Assembly (NCBI RefSeq): GCF_014201375.1
Contig: NZ_JACHDZ010000010.1
Span: 1-64,000 of the forward strand
Direction: 5' to 3'
DNA length: 64,000 nucleotides
Origin: Tunturiibacter empetritectus
Lineage (GTDB): Bacteria; Acidobacteriota; Terriglobia; Terriglobales; Acidobacteriaceae
Shown here: positions 53,948 to 62,222 of the stretch, piece after piece
Numbering within the stretch: position 1 is the first letter of the stretch
Layout of the letters: each line of letters starts with the position of its first letter
The notes under the pieces: generated by a model
What the model saw: the letters and a program-made list of their open reading frames with translations, nothing else
What the model was told of the DNA's origin: nothing
Database searches by the model: none
Position numbers and translations under genes: made by a program

Positions 53948-55069
53948 CTATGGCGCGTCTTCGACCGGATGGACTTGGAACCCCTTCATCTCGGAACTGA
54001 AATAACGCCGCCTCATCCAGAAAGCCACATTGACTAGCCCAATTAGTGCTGGAACTTCGATGAGCGGCCCGACGACGCCGACGAAGGCCTCGCCGGATTT
54101 CAATCCGAAGACGGCCACTGCTACCGCTATCGCCAGCTCGAAATTGTTGCCCGCAGCTGTGAAGGATAAGGTTGCGGATTGCGCGTAGTCCGCGCCCAGC
54201 TTCTTGCCCATCCAAAAGCTGACCAGGAACATGATGAGGAAGTAGATGACAAGCGGGACCGCTATCTTAACCACATCCAGCGGGAGTCGCACGATCAAAT
54301 CGCCCTTGAGGGAAAACATGACGAGAATCGTGAACAGCAGCGCGGCGAGGGTCAAAGGGCTGATGCGAGGAATGAAGCGAGTCCGATACCAGTCTTCGCT
54401 TTTGATCCGAATGAGAATGAAGCGTGTGAGGAATCCGGATACGAATGGGATACCGAGATATATGCCGACACTCTTCGCAATCTGAGCAATTCCAACATCA
54501 ACAACACTTCCCTCGAGGCCGAACCACTTTGGGAGCACGGTGATAAAGGCCCATGCGTACAGGCTGTAGAAGAGCACCTGAAAGACGCTGTTGATGGCAA
54601 CAAGCCCAGCAACATAATCCGTGTCGCCTTCCGCAAGTTCATTCCAGACCAGCACCATTGCGATGCAGCGGGCTATGCCGATCAGGATCAGCCCGCGCAT
54701 ATAGGCGGGCTCGCCCCGGAGGAAGACTATGGCCAGGAGGAACATCAGCACCGGGCCAATAAGCCAATTCTGCACGAGCGACAGGCCGAGAACGCGCTTG
54801 TTACGGAATACCTCTCCAAGCTTTTCGTATCGTACCTTCGCCAGAGGCGGAAACATCATAATGATGAGGCCGATAGCGATAGGGATGTTTGTTGTCCCGG
54901 TCTGAAAACGGTTGACGAAGCCGGCAGACGATGGAATGAAGTGGCCGATGGAAACGCCAATCGCCATAGCAAGAAAGATCCAGAGCGTCAGAAATCGGTC
55001 GAGAAACGAGAGCTTCTTTCGAGCGGCCGGAGCACAAACGCGGCCTTGAGTGAGCGGAGCGGTAGACAT
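53948..55069 (-). CDS. acr3: ACR3-family arsenite efflux transporter
   Basis: A 373-residue membrane protein with ten predicted helices. LSFLDRFLTLWIFLAMAIGV, VQNWLIGPVLMFLLAIVFL and the conserved GIARCIAMVLVWNELA (essential Cys of ACR3) identify the family, as does SFTAAGNNFELAIAVAVAVF. It exports arsenite through the cytoplasmic membrane. Its ATG overlaps the arsR stop as TAATG, so the two are translationally coupled. Confidence 0.95.
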   Translation of the reverse strand: MSTAPLTQGRVCAPAARKKLSFLDRFLTLWIFLAMAIGVSIGHFIPSSAGFVNRFQTGTTNIPIAIGLIIMMFPPLAKVRYEKLGEVFRNKRVLGLSLVQNWLIGPVLMFLLAIVFLRGEPAYMRGLILIGIARCIAMVLVWNELAEGDTDYVAGLVAINSVFQVLFYSLYAWAFITVLPKWFGLEGSVVDVGIAQIAKSVGIYLGIPFVSGFLTRFILIRIKSEDWYRTRFIPRISPLTLAALLFTILVMFSLKGDLIVRLPLDVVKIAVPLVIYFLIMFLVSFWMGKKLGADYAQSATLSFTAAGNNFELAIAVAVAVFGLKSGEAFVGVVGPLIEVPALIGLVNVAFWMRRRYFSSEMKGFQVHPVEDAP

Positions 55070-55482
55070 TAGCAGGCCTCACAGGTTGTTTCTTGGATCG
55101 TTGTAGGTAACGGAGCACCTTCGAGCAGGGCGTACTTCGCCGGGGAGCAACACGCCTTTGTCAGCCGCGCCCTGTCAGCCTGCATTGTCTTTTCTTCTTT
55201 CAGCCAGCCGAGCGTCTGCCGCAGGATCTGTGCCGCTCCGATATGCGGAGGCATGACGATCCGATAATGCATCCACTTCCCTTCCCGGCGCACCGCGACG
55301 ATACCCGCGCTGCGGAGGTAAGCCAGATGACGCGAGATCTTCGGTTGAGGGCCCCCTAGGATCTGGACAAAGTAGCAAACACAAATCTCCTGGTCGCCAA
55401 TGAGATTCAGTATCCGGAGCCGGGTGTTATCCCCGAGAGCCTGAAAGAACCGTTCCACGTTGAAAGTCTGCTTCGCTGCCAT
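55069..55482 (-). CDS. arsR: ArsR-family arsenite-responsive repressor
   Basis: A 137-residue winged-helix repressor. FFQALGDNTRLRILNLIGDQ, then EICVCYFVQIL with Cys34/Cys36 in the As(III)-binding helix, and PQPKISRHLAYLRSAGIVAV (recognition helix) are typical. Further cysteines occur at KACCSP and in the C-terminal TTCEAC. ATG 55482 was chosen at the start of the conserved fold. The -10 element ends only 7 bases before this ATG, so the transcript is probably leaderless. Confidence 0.95.
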   Translation of the reverse strand: MAAKQTFNVERFFQALGDNTRLRILNLIGDQEICVCYFVQILGGPQPKISRHLAYLRSAGIVAVRREGKWMHYRIVMPPHIGAAQILRQTLGWLKEEKTMQADRARLTKACCSPAKYALLEGAPLPTTIQETTCEAC

Positions 55483-55489
55483 ATGTTTA

Positions 55490-55528
55490 TGTATACGCCT
55501 TGACGAATGCGAATGCAAGACATATAGT
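55490..55528. promoter_or_regulatory. Overlapping divergent arsR/arsM promoters
   Basis: Rightward (arsM): TTGACG at 55500-55505, 17 bases, TATAGT at 55523-55528. Leftward (arsR): TTGCAT (55518-55513), 17 bases, TATACA (55495-55490). The two promoters interleave on the same DNA face, so one ArsR dimer could repress both. Confidence 0.7.
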
Positions 55529-55556
55529 CGCCTAAGCGAATGTTTGGAGGAGATAT

Positions 55557-56489
55557 ATGTCAGAGCAGCTATTGGATTCAGTGAAGTCGAAGTACGGCGC
55601 GGTCGCGGAGAGCACATTGTCGAACGACCACGCAGGTGTGAAGGCGGTTGCGGAAGCCTTTGGCTACAGCGCCGAAGAGCTCACTTCAATTCCGGCAGGG
55701 GCTAATATGGGCCTCTCCTGCGGCAATCCCACAGCTACAGCCCACCTGAGAGCCGGAGAGGTTGTGGTCGATCTTGGCTCCGGCGGCGGTCTGGACGTAT
55801 TCCTCGCGTCGAAGATGGTTGGGCCAGAGGGCCGCGCGATCGGCATCGATATGACCACTGCTATGATCGAGCGCTCGCGTGAGAACGCGCATCAGGGCGG
55901 CTACACCAATGTAGAGTTCTACCAGTCCACCATCGACCGGATTCCGCTCCCGGATGCTTCCGTCGATTGCGTTATTTCGAACTGCGTCGTGAATCTGGCG
56001 CCGGACAAGCCTGCTGTCTTCCGCGAGATCGCACGCGTCTTGAAGCCAGGCGGCCGAGTAGCCCTCAGTGATATTGCACTGAAGCACGAGTTGCCGGAAG
56101 CCGTAGCTCAAAGCGTCGCGGCGTATGTCGGCTGCATCGCAGGAGCGATCCTCATAGACGACTACCGCGCAGGATTGCTCGCGGCAGGCTTTCAGCACGT
56201 TGAGATCGTGGATAGCGGGGCTGATCTCAATGCTTATTCCAAGGTCGAGAATCAAGCTGGATGCTGCTCCCCTTCGATGGACACCGCCACCGGCTTAACA
56301 GTGCTCTCAGAGTCTTGCTGCTCGACAGACTCGCCCACCAGCCTGCATCAGGACCTGACGGCCCTATTGTCTGAATACGATGTGAATATAGCGGCGGCCA
56401 GCGTCAAGGTATATGCCGTAAAGCCGGTCAAGAGCGCTCAACCGGCTTGCTGTGGCCCGACCTGCTGCGCTCCGACGGCGGCACTGTGA
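55557..56489 (+). CDS. arsM: Arsenite S-adenosylmethionine methyltransferase
   Basis: A 310-residue ArsM. GEVVVDLGSGGGLDVFLASK is the SAM-binding motif I, and NMGLSCGNP with Cys55 and YVGCIAGAI carry the arsenite-binding cysteines, followed by AGCC near residue 240. It methylates As(III) to volatile or less toxic forms. Beyond ~245 residues the protein has an extra C-terminal region with CC clusters (SESCCSTDS, PACCGPTCCAP), unlike minimal ArsM proteins. GGAGG precedes the ATG. Its stop overlaps the next start as GTGA. Confidence 0.93.
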   Translation: MSEQLLDSVKSKYGAVAESTLSNDHAGVKAVAEAFGYSAEELTSIPAGANMGLSCGNPTATAHLRAGEVVVDLGSGGGLDVFLASKMVGPEGRAIGIDMTTAMIERSRENAHQGGYTNVEFYQSTIDRIPLPDASVDCVISNCVVNLAPDKPAVFREIARVLKPGGRVALSDIALKHELPEAVAQSVAAYVGCIAGAILIDDYRAGLLAAGFQHVEIVDSGADLNAYSKVENQAGCCSPSMDTATGLTVLSESCCSTDSPTSLHQDLTALLSEYDVNIAAASVKVYAVKPVKSAQPACCGPTCCAPTAAL

Positions 56490-57244
56490 CTATCGCCCCT
56501 CAAATCGACACTGGATTGCAAGCTCAGTTGGAACTGGCCCGGCAGGTTCAACTGCGCTTACTACCGGAGCGGCGCTGCTGCCTTAGCGATTGGGAGGTAG
56601 CGTTTTCCTACGAATCTGCCGGATTCGTAAGCGGCGACTATGTCGATTTGATTCCGGCGGGAGCCGACGCCTTCTATTTTGCTCTCGGCGATGTGTCGGG
56701 CAAAGGGGTGGCAGCGTCAATGCTGATGTCTCATTTGCATGCCACGCTGCGGACATTGCTGCCTTCAAGCCGGACGATTGAAGAAGTAGTGACCACCGCG
56801 AGCAGCACCTTTTGTCAAAGCGCACTTCCTGCTCAATTTGCGACATTAGTGTTGGGCAAGGCAGATCGCAGCGGGAATGTGGAGTTGGTGAACGCCGGCC
56901 ACAACCCAGTCCTACTTGTCGAAGGCGCTGAAGTTGAGGTTATTGCGGCTGCGAGCCTTCCTCTCGGGATGTTCTGCTCGACCGAATTCGCGAGCGTAAA
57001 ACGACGTGTCAGCCCGGAAAGCACGCTGTTCCTGTATTCGGACGGGATTACAGAATCAACCGATGAAGCTGGAAATGAATTTAACCAGAACCGCCTCGCA
57101 GAGGCGCTCCTTCAATCGAGAAACCTGCTCCCTTCTGCGGTTGTGGAAACGATCCAACGCACCATCGTTCGTTACACCGATGGTGCGCAACCAAGCGATG
57201 ACCGCACAATGCTTGCGCTTCGCCGGTCACCGAAAGGAATTTGA
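56486..57244 (+). CDS. SpoIIE/RsbU-type PP2C serine phosphatase
   Basis: A 252-residue protein with a short N-terminal helix (LELARQVQLRLLPE, the usual linker before SpoIIE domains) and a full PP2C-SpoIIE domain: SGDYVDLIP, FALGDVSGKGVAASMLMSHL, VNAGHNPVLLVEG, LFLYSDGITESTDE and DDRTMLALRR, giving the metal-binding aspartates. Enzymes of this type dephosphorylate anti-sigma antagonists. No kinase or antagonist is nearby. The GTG at 56486 overlaps the arsM stop as GTGA, so it is translated with the ars genes. Confidence 0.9.
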   Translation: MTIAPQIDTGLQAQLELARQVQLRLLPERRCCLSDWEVAFSYESAGFVSGDYVDLIPAGADAFYFALGDVSGKGVAASMLMSHLHATLRTLLPSSRTIEEVVTTASSTFCQSALPAQFATLVLGKADRSGNVELVNAGHNPVLLVEGAEVEVIAAASLPLGMFCSTEFASVKRRVSPESTLFLYSDGITESTDEAGNEFNQNRLAEALLQSRNLLPSAVVETIQRTIVRYTDGAQPSDDRTMLALRRSPKGI

Positions 57245-57247
57245 ACA

Positions 57248-57736
57248 ATGCCACACTACAACGTCTTGTTCCTCTGCACAGGAAATTCCGCACGTTCGAT
57301 TATGGCCGAAGCGATCATGAAATGGAAAGGTACGCCGACCTTCACCGCCTACAGTGCCGGAAGTCACCCTTCCGGTTCGGTGCGGCCGGAGGCCCTCAGC
57401 CAGATCGAGAACGCGGGTTTGAGCACTGAGAACTTCCGGAGCAAGTCCTGGGATGAGTTCTCTAAGCCGGATTCTCCCTCGCTTGATTTCGTCTTCACCG
57501 TCTGCGATAACGCAGCGAACGAGGTCTGTCCATTGTGGCCTGGGCAGCCCATGACAGCGCATTGGGGTATCCCCGACCCCGCCGCCGTCCAAGGAACGCC
57601 AGAAGAAATCGAGCATGCTTTTAGTCAGGCTTTCACTATGCTCGACCGACGCATCAGCCTGTTTCTCTGTCTTCCGCTCGCGACGCTCGATACGTTCTCT
57701 TTGCAGAAGGAGATCGACAACATCGGGAAGCGGTAG
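57248..57736 (+). CDS. arsC: Arsenate reductase, low-molecular-weight phosphatase type
   Basis: A 162-residue enzyme. LFLCTGNSARSIMAEAI holds the CX5R loop with Cys10 and Arg16; Cys86 (VFTVCDNAA) and Cys94 (EVCPLWPG) sit as the resolving pair of thioredoxin-linked ArsC. WGIPDPAAV supplies the general acid Asp. It reduces arsenate to arsenite for export or methylation. It starts three bases after the phosphatase stop, in the same operon. Confidence 0.92.
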   Translation: MPHYNVLFLCTGNSARSIMAEAIMKWKGTPTFTAYSAGSHPSGSVRPEALSQIENAGLSTENFRSKSWDEFSKPDSPSLDFVFTVCDNAANEVCPLWPGQPMTAHWGIPDPAAVQGTPEEIEHAFSQAFTMLDRRISLFLCLPLATLDTFSLQKEIDNIGKR

Positions 57737-57789
57737 ACGTTCGGCGATGCGATTCCACCCACTCAACACGATTACAACCGGGAGACACG

Positions 57790-58200
57790 ATGCTTAAGGT
57801 AATTTTCGCCTGCGTACACAATGCTGGCCGCTCACAGATGGCCGCAGCTTTCTTCAACCAGCTTGCCGACCGAACCAAGGCTGAAGCTGTCTCCGCAGGC
57901 ACCGAGCCAGGTTTACGAGTGCATCCAGAGGTTCTTGCCGTCATGCAGGAGATTGGCATTGATCTCAGCGCCGCCACACCACAAAAGCTGACCCAGGAGC
58001 TTGCAAACGATGCGGGCCTGCTCATCACCATGGGTTGCGGCGACAAATGCCCCTACGTGCCAGGCCTTCGCCGCGATGACTGGCCATTGCCCGATCCAAA
58101 AGGCCGTCCTACGGATGAGGTTCGTGCAGTACGCGACGATATCAAGGCTCGTGTTGCGGAACTTATTCAGGCCGAAGGATTGGAGAAAGAGCCAGCGTGA
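57790..58200 (+). CDS. arsC: Second arsenate reductase, low-molecular-weight phosphatase type
   Basis: A 136-residue enzyme with FACVHNAGRSQMAAAFF (Cys8, CX5R), LITMGCGDKCPYVPG (Cys83, Cys87) and WPLPDPKGRP. It is shorter than and diverged from the first copy, so the two are not a recent duplication. It lies 53 bases downstream in the same direction. Its last 34 bases overlap the opposite-strand HNH gene. Confidence 0.92.
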   Translation: MLKVIFACVHNAGRSQMAAAFFNQLADRTKAEAVSAGTEPGLRVHPEVLAVMQEIGIDLSAATPQKLTQELANDAGLLITMGCGDKCPYVPGLRRDDWPLPDPKGRPTDEVRAVRDDIKARVAELIQAEGLEKEPA

Positions 58201-58688
58201 CTCCTCACGTCGGAGTGGCCTTTCTGTGGAGCGATCTGTCTGAACAGAGGCGCGCTCGTAGCTGCTGGGAATTTGGCCTTGAAGTCTAATAGGGTTTGTT
58301 CATGGCCGAGCGGGTGTTGCTCGCGCCACAATTCGAGCAGAAGGGCTGGCATCTGTGACAAAACGGCCTTTGTGCGACCCACTTTCGCATGACACCCAGG
58401 GCAAAGCGAAATCATAAGATGGAGTACGGATTTTCCTGGTACGCGATGATGAACAACGATGGAGCGTTTGCGTCGCCCCGACGCTCCGCAAACACGGCAG
58501 CAATAGCCATCTCGCTCTAGGACCTGTTCTCGCAACCCACCAAAATATTCGTCGTCCTGCCGTTTCAAGGTGTAGCAGGTCGCACAAAGACCAAGCGCGA
58601 GAATCTTCTCGCGTCCGCATCGACAATGCAGCGCCCGCTGTACTCCGGTCTTCGATGGGTTAGTCTTCAATGCCTGCCAGCCCAACAT
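58167..58688 (-). CDS. HNH-type endonuclease-like protein
   Basis: A 173-residue protein. LHCRCGREKILALGLCATCY is a zinc-ribbon-like Cys pair, followed by an HNH core: QVLERDGYCCRVCGASGRRK, then SIVVHHRVPGKS and LHLMISLCPGCHAKVGR. The HH and final CxxCH supply metal and catalytic His. The start at 58688 avoids most of the overlap with the upstream gene; an in-frame start at 58886 is possible. It is tail-to-tail with arsC. Confidence 0.75.
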   Translation of the reverse strand: MLGWQALKTNPSKTGVQRALHCRCGREKILALGLCATCYTLKRQDDEYFGGLREQVLERDGYCCRVCGASGRRKRSIVVHHRVPGKSVLHLMISLCPGCHAKVGRTKAVLSQMPALLLELWREQHPLGHEQTLLDFKAKFPAATSAPLFRQIAPQKGHSDVRSHAGSFSNPSA

Positions 58689-59004
58689 TGATGTCCGCGG
58701 CGATCCAGCCTTCTTTCCAGGGTTGCGTACGGCCCTCATCGAACGGAACTCCATTCGCCCGGGCATCGCCGCCAGCATCGAACAGCAGGCCCCATGTCTC
58801 AGCGTAATCATCTTCCCCGCCATCGGCCAAAACACGTTTGTGCCGATCCAATTCAAGAGCTTCCGTATCGGCGTCTTCCCAGCCACAACGCCAACAGTGA
58901 TGTGCGATCTCTGAATCCGGTATTGCAGCCAGTCGTGCCCGATAGCCGGCCGCGTATTCGATGGTGTCCCACTTTTCTAAAGCCGCGAGTTCTGGATGAA
59001 TCAT
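58660..59004 (-). CDS. Hypothetical protein
   Basis: A 114-residue acidic protein with IAHHCWRCGWEDADTEALEL (one CxxC) and GEDDYAETWGLLFDAGGDAR. No family recognised. The ATG at 59004 follows GGAGA at 7 bases. It overlaps the HNH start by 29 bases, so the two are probably one unit. Confidence 0.6.
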   Translation of the reverse strand: MIHPELAALEKWDTIEYAAGYRARLAAIPDSEIAHHCWRCGWEDADTEALELDRHKRVLADGGEDDYAETWGLLFDAGGDARANGVPFDEGRTQPWKEGWIAADINVGLAGIED

Positions 59005-59079
59005 GCACAATCTCCACTTGCTCTAGTTAGATAAAGATAACCCTTGCAGCTGCTTCTATACTCCCAACAAATCCAGTTA

Positions 59080-59376
59080 TTAGATATCGCGCCCGTTCAT
59101 CAACCACTCGTTTTCTGGTTTGCCCAATGCGTTGGCAGCGGCCCATTGAGCAAGATCCATCAGTTTCTCAAAGCTGCGCTTTTTGCCAACAGGATCAGTT
59201 ACGACAAATGAGCGGTCTCGCTCGCTTTCCGGCAAATTATGTTTCGTTACGAGCATCACCGCCCAGATGCAAAGGCATCGCGAGTTGCACAGGTACATGT
59301 CTCCTTCCGCATCCGTAACGGTGTAGGAGCTCGAAGGAACAGCGACCATATCGTAGGAGCAGATCTGTCTCTTCAT
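59080..59376 (-). CDS. Small Cys-containing hypothetical protein
   Basis: A 98-residue protein with a likely metal-binding patch MYLCNSRCLCIWAVML after a beta-like SSSYTVTDAEGD. The C-terminus is helical (FEKLMDLAQWAAANALG). No family assigned; the CNSRCLC motif suggests zinc binding. Confidence 0.6.
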   Translation of the reverse strand: MKRQICSYDMVAVPSSSYTVTDAEGDMYLCNSRCLCIWAVMLVTKHNLPESERDRSFVVTDPVGKKRSFEKLMDLAQWAAANALGKPENEWLMNGRDI

Positions 59377-59815
59377 AGAGAACCTGATGATTGAGCCTAA
59401 AACCCATACTATCGAACAACCTGGTGCATCGCGGGAGGAGGTCGCGCGCGCCCTGGAGCAAACGATAAACTGCCGTCTTCCCGCGCAACCTCAGCGGGCC
59501 AAGGTGTCCGAATAGACTCTTTGACCTTCGTCGCGACCTGTACGATAACTCAGAATGAGACCCTATTACGACATTATTTCGCCGGGTGTCGGACGTAGGG
59601 TTGGGCTATACCCCATAGCGACACGCCCTAATCTTTCTCGTGGGCCTCACGCACACAGTCACGCGTAAGGGATCATCATTGGTGTCTCCTCTGTCGGTTC
59701 CCTGCTGTAGTTCTTGGTTCTAAATGACTGTGCTTCTTTAGAAGAGCGAGCTCGAACTATTTCATCAAAACAAATGAGCGCCGAAGGACGCTCTCTTGCC
59801 AGTCGCAATGAACTA
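59377..59815. other. Gene-free stretch before the RloC-like gene
   Basis: Short frames here lack start sites and protein character. No tRNA, repeat or clear terminator was identified. Confidence 0.4.
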
Positions 59816-62107
59816 TTAGCTCCGGCTAGTAAATTTGAGTGTGCGCTCGCAGAAGTTGAGAAGTTCTTGGTCGTTGATCTGCTCTGTTTCCCAAGCAGCG
59901 TTCGTGTCGTGATGGAATTTGTTACCGTAGTCCAGCAGGTCTCGTAGCTCAATGATATTGCTTTCGCTCAAGATTTCACTCGGTGTACCCTTCCTCTGAT
60001 TACAAGTGTTTATGAACGGACCAAGCAGGCTTCCTGGTTGAAAAACGGCGGGATATGCGACTCGCGTATAGCATTCGAGTATCGGACGTAACGCAGCTGC
60101 TACTGCCCTTTCATTGGTTCCCTGTTGGCTGCGAATGTACGCACTTACGGCGGCGTGTCGTTTGTCATGCTCCGTAATGGAGTCCTGATTCACGTCCCAA
60201 GTGTCGAGAACAGAGCCAGTGCCATTTCGAATGATCTTGAGCGCGGCCCGGCTGGTCTTATCAGCCTCTTGCCAGATTGCGCAAAGAAAGGGCTTTGAAT
60301 GAGAGAGGACCACAACCTGCTCGACTCTATTCAACAATCTGCCGGTTTCCTGAACAGTTGTCAGAGAACGATGTTCGTCCAGGCTGGTCATCGGATCGTC
60401 GATCACAACTACCTTTTGAGATAACTGTGGATCTTGATCGAGAGATGCAAAGAAGAAAGCAAGGGCCAAGGTGTTTCGGTCCCCTGCACTAAGCGTGTTC
60501 TTGAAACAAGGGTCACCATCGTTCCCAGTAATAGCAACTGCAACGTTGTTGATTAGTACGTTGTAGCTGCACGACGAGCCAGAACGATTGTTCACAGAGG
60601 TGACGCTGCCAAGCCGAAAACCTGCGTTAAATTTAACCAGGTATGCGTTGATGGCAGTCTCGTAGGCCGGGAAAATGGCGGTTCGATATACGTCGAGAGC
60701 CCCACGCGCTGTGTCGCGAAGACCTTCCGTAATCTTCTTCGCCGCCTTTTCATCCATGTACGCTTGGCAAAGCAAATTGGTCGCAGAACTATGGCGTGCC
60801 TCAGTCGACTTCAACTTTGCGAGATCAGCAGCGAGCGTAGTGACATTCGCTGAAGCAGCTTGCTCCTTGACCAAGGCAATCTTCGGATTGACCGCCAACA
60901 GAGCATCGGAGATCGTCACGATTCCGCTGGTTGCACTTTCGTATTCGTCCAAAGCCAGAAGATCGGCTGAGGTCAGTGTGACAGCATCGAGCGGAGCGGC
61001 CTTTTTCGCGTTGAGTGCTGTTAGCACTATCTCTCGTGCCTTGTTCCAGGTGCGTGCTATCGCTGCAGTATCAATGTTGAGTTCCGGAACTTCGACAAAA
61101 TTTTTCCAGAAATCACGTCGCTGGATCGCGACACGGACTGCCCGCTCAAACGCAGCAGGCGCGTCATTGCCGTGAGACCGAGCCAGACCCGCGATCCCAC
61201 GGTCAATACTTGCCTTCAGATCGGCGTAGCTTTCGCTGAAGTAAGTTCTGTAAGCCTCCATGACAGAGGAGCCGTCGAGGTCTTGTGCGCAGAACGGACA
61301 CACTTCATAGTCTGTTCCTTCCGAGGCCGAAGGAACCAGTCCCATTCCTTGTCCAACCCAAGACTCGCCACCTCCCCCGAGCGTCGAGAGATGCGCCTGG
61401 ACTCGCATTGCAGCAGCAGCATCAAGTGTAGGTAGGTCGCGAGCCAGTAGCGCTTCTATTGCCAGTCTGTCGAACGCTGGCAGGGCTAGTTGAGAGAAGC
61501 CCGATTGCTGGGAGACGGTCTCCGCAGAACGAGCAGCAGCCAGACTGCGTTCAGCCTGCTGAATCAGCGCTGCTACATCAGCCTTGGCCTTCAATGCACA
61601 AAAGGCATCTACGGTGAGCGATCCCAACTGCGTCGATGGAATGGCATCGGCTTTTGTCTTCAATGTTTTATTGTGCTGCTCGATCTTCGCTACGTGCCCC
61701 TGCAGGGTTGCATTGAGGGTCACACCTTGAGCCCCCAGGATCAGCTCATGGAGATTCTGTCTATGTTCGGCACCGATTTCCACGCCGGAACACACGTTTT
61801 CGGCGACGAAAGCATCATCGAAGACGACGAGATCAGGGTAAAGACTAGACCATTGCCCATTTTGAAAGATGTAAGGAATGCTCGCATTCAAAACGACATG
61901 GGGCGCCTGAGTCGCTGACAAACGACGACGCTCAGTTATCAGCTTCGCGTCTCCACTCGCGAGTGAGCGAAAGATCGCAGCGAGGGTAGTTTTCCCTCTA
62001 CTATTTCCAGCATAGAAAAGAGTGATCTTGGAGAATGCCAACTGGCTTCCTCCGGTCACAGAGTCGAACTGTCCGATGTTCCGTAGTAACTGGATGTGAT
62101 CGATCAC
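59816..62107 (-). CDS. RloC/PrrC-like AAA protein, putative anticodon nuclease
   Basis: A 763-residue protein with an ABC-type ATPase split by coiled coil. Walker A GNSRGKTT (residues 34-41), Walker B VVVIDDPMTSLDEH and the H-loop VVVLSHSKPF are intact. Between them a zinc-hook-like CPFC (Cys270/Cys273) lies in the coil, as in RloC. After the ATPase lobe the C-terminal domain carries Arg674-x3-Glu678 (RPILE) and His732/733 (YGNKFHHD), the order of the catalytic Arg-Glu-His of PrrC/RloC, with wider spacing. Such enzymes cut tRNA anticodons when restriction is disturbed. The neighbouring type I methyltransferase gene fits. Start is GTG 62107. Nuclease activity is inferred. Confidence 0.75.
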   Translation of the reverse strand: MIDHIQLLRNIGQFDSVTGGSQLAFSKITLFYAGNSRGKTTLAAIFRSLASGDAKLITERRRLSATQAPHVVLNASIPYIFQNGQWSSLYPDLVVFDDAFVAENVCSGVEIGAEHRQNLHELILGAQGVTLNATLQGHVAKIEQHNKTLKTKADAIPSTQLGSLTVDAFCALKAKADVAALIQQAERSLAAARSAETVSQQSGFSQLALPAFDRLAIEALLARDLPTLDAAAAMRVQAHLSTLGGGGESWVGQGMGLVPSASEGTDYEVCPFCAQDLDGSSVMEAYRTYFSESYADLKASIDRGIAGLARSHGNDAPAAFERAVRVAIQRRDFWKNFVEVPELNIDTAAIARTWNKAREIVLTALNAKKAAPLDAVTLTSADLLALDEYESATSGIVTISDALLAVNPKIALVKEQAASANVTTLAADLAKLKSTEARHSSATNLLCQAYMDEKAAKKITEGLRDTARGALDVYRTAIFPAYETAINAYLVKFNAGFRLGSVTSVNNRSGSSCSYNVLINNVAVAITGNDGDPCFKNTLSAGDRNTLALAFFFASLDQDPQLSQKVVVIDDPMTSLDEHRSLTTVQETGRLLNRVEQVVVLSHSKPFLCAIWQEADKTSRAALKIIRNGTGSVLDTWDVNQDSITEHDKRHAAVSAYIRSQQGTNERAVAAALRPILECYTRVAYPAVFQPGSLLGPFINTCNQRKGTPSEILSESNIIELRDLLDYGNKFHHDTNAAWETEQINDQELLNFCERTLKFTSRS

Positions 62108-62185
62108 AATAAACCAAGGCCTTTCTTTTTTACAAGCAGATCAATTGAGCGCCAGCGGTTGAGCAATCATTACCCTAAAATACGC

Positions 62186-62221
62186 TTGCATCAATCTAAC
62201 ATTTGTTATAATACTAACAAA
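62186..62221 (+). promoter_or_regulatory. hsdM promoter with operator over the -10 box
   Basis: TATAAT at 62207-62212 sits inside a perfect inverted repeat TTTGTTA-N6-TAACAAA (62202-62221). A TTGCAT at 62186 is a possible -35 with short 15-base spacing. The -10 ends 10 bases before the ATG, so the leader is only a few bases long and has no ribosome site. Confidence 0.65.
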
Positions 62222-62222
62222 C

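Noticed and set aside
54179..55072. 297-codon plus-strand frame opposite acr3
   Set aside because: Highly charged, low-complexity shadow of a membrane-protein gene; no motifs.
55686..56255. 189-codon minus-strand frame opposite arsM
   Set aside because: Shadow of arsM; no start site or domain.
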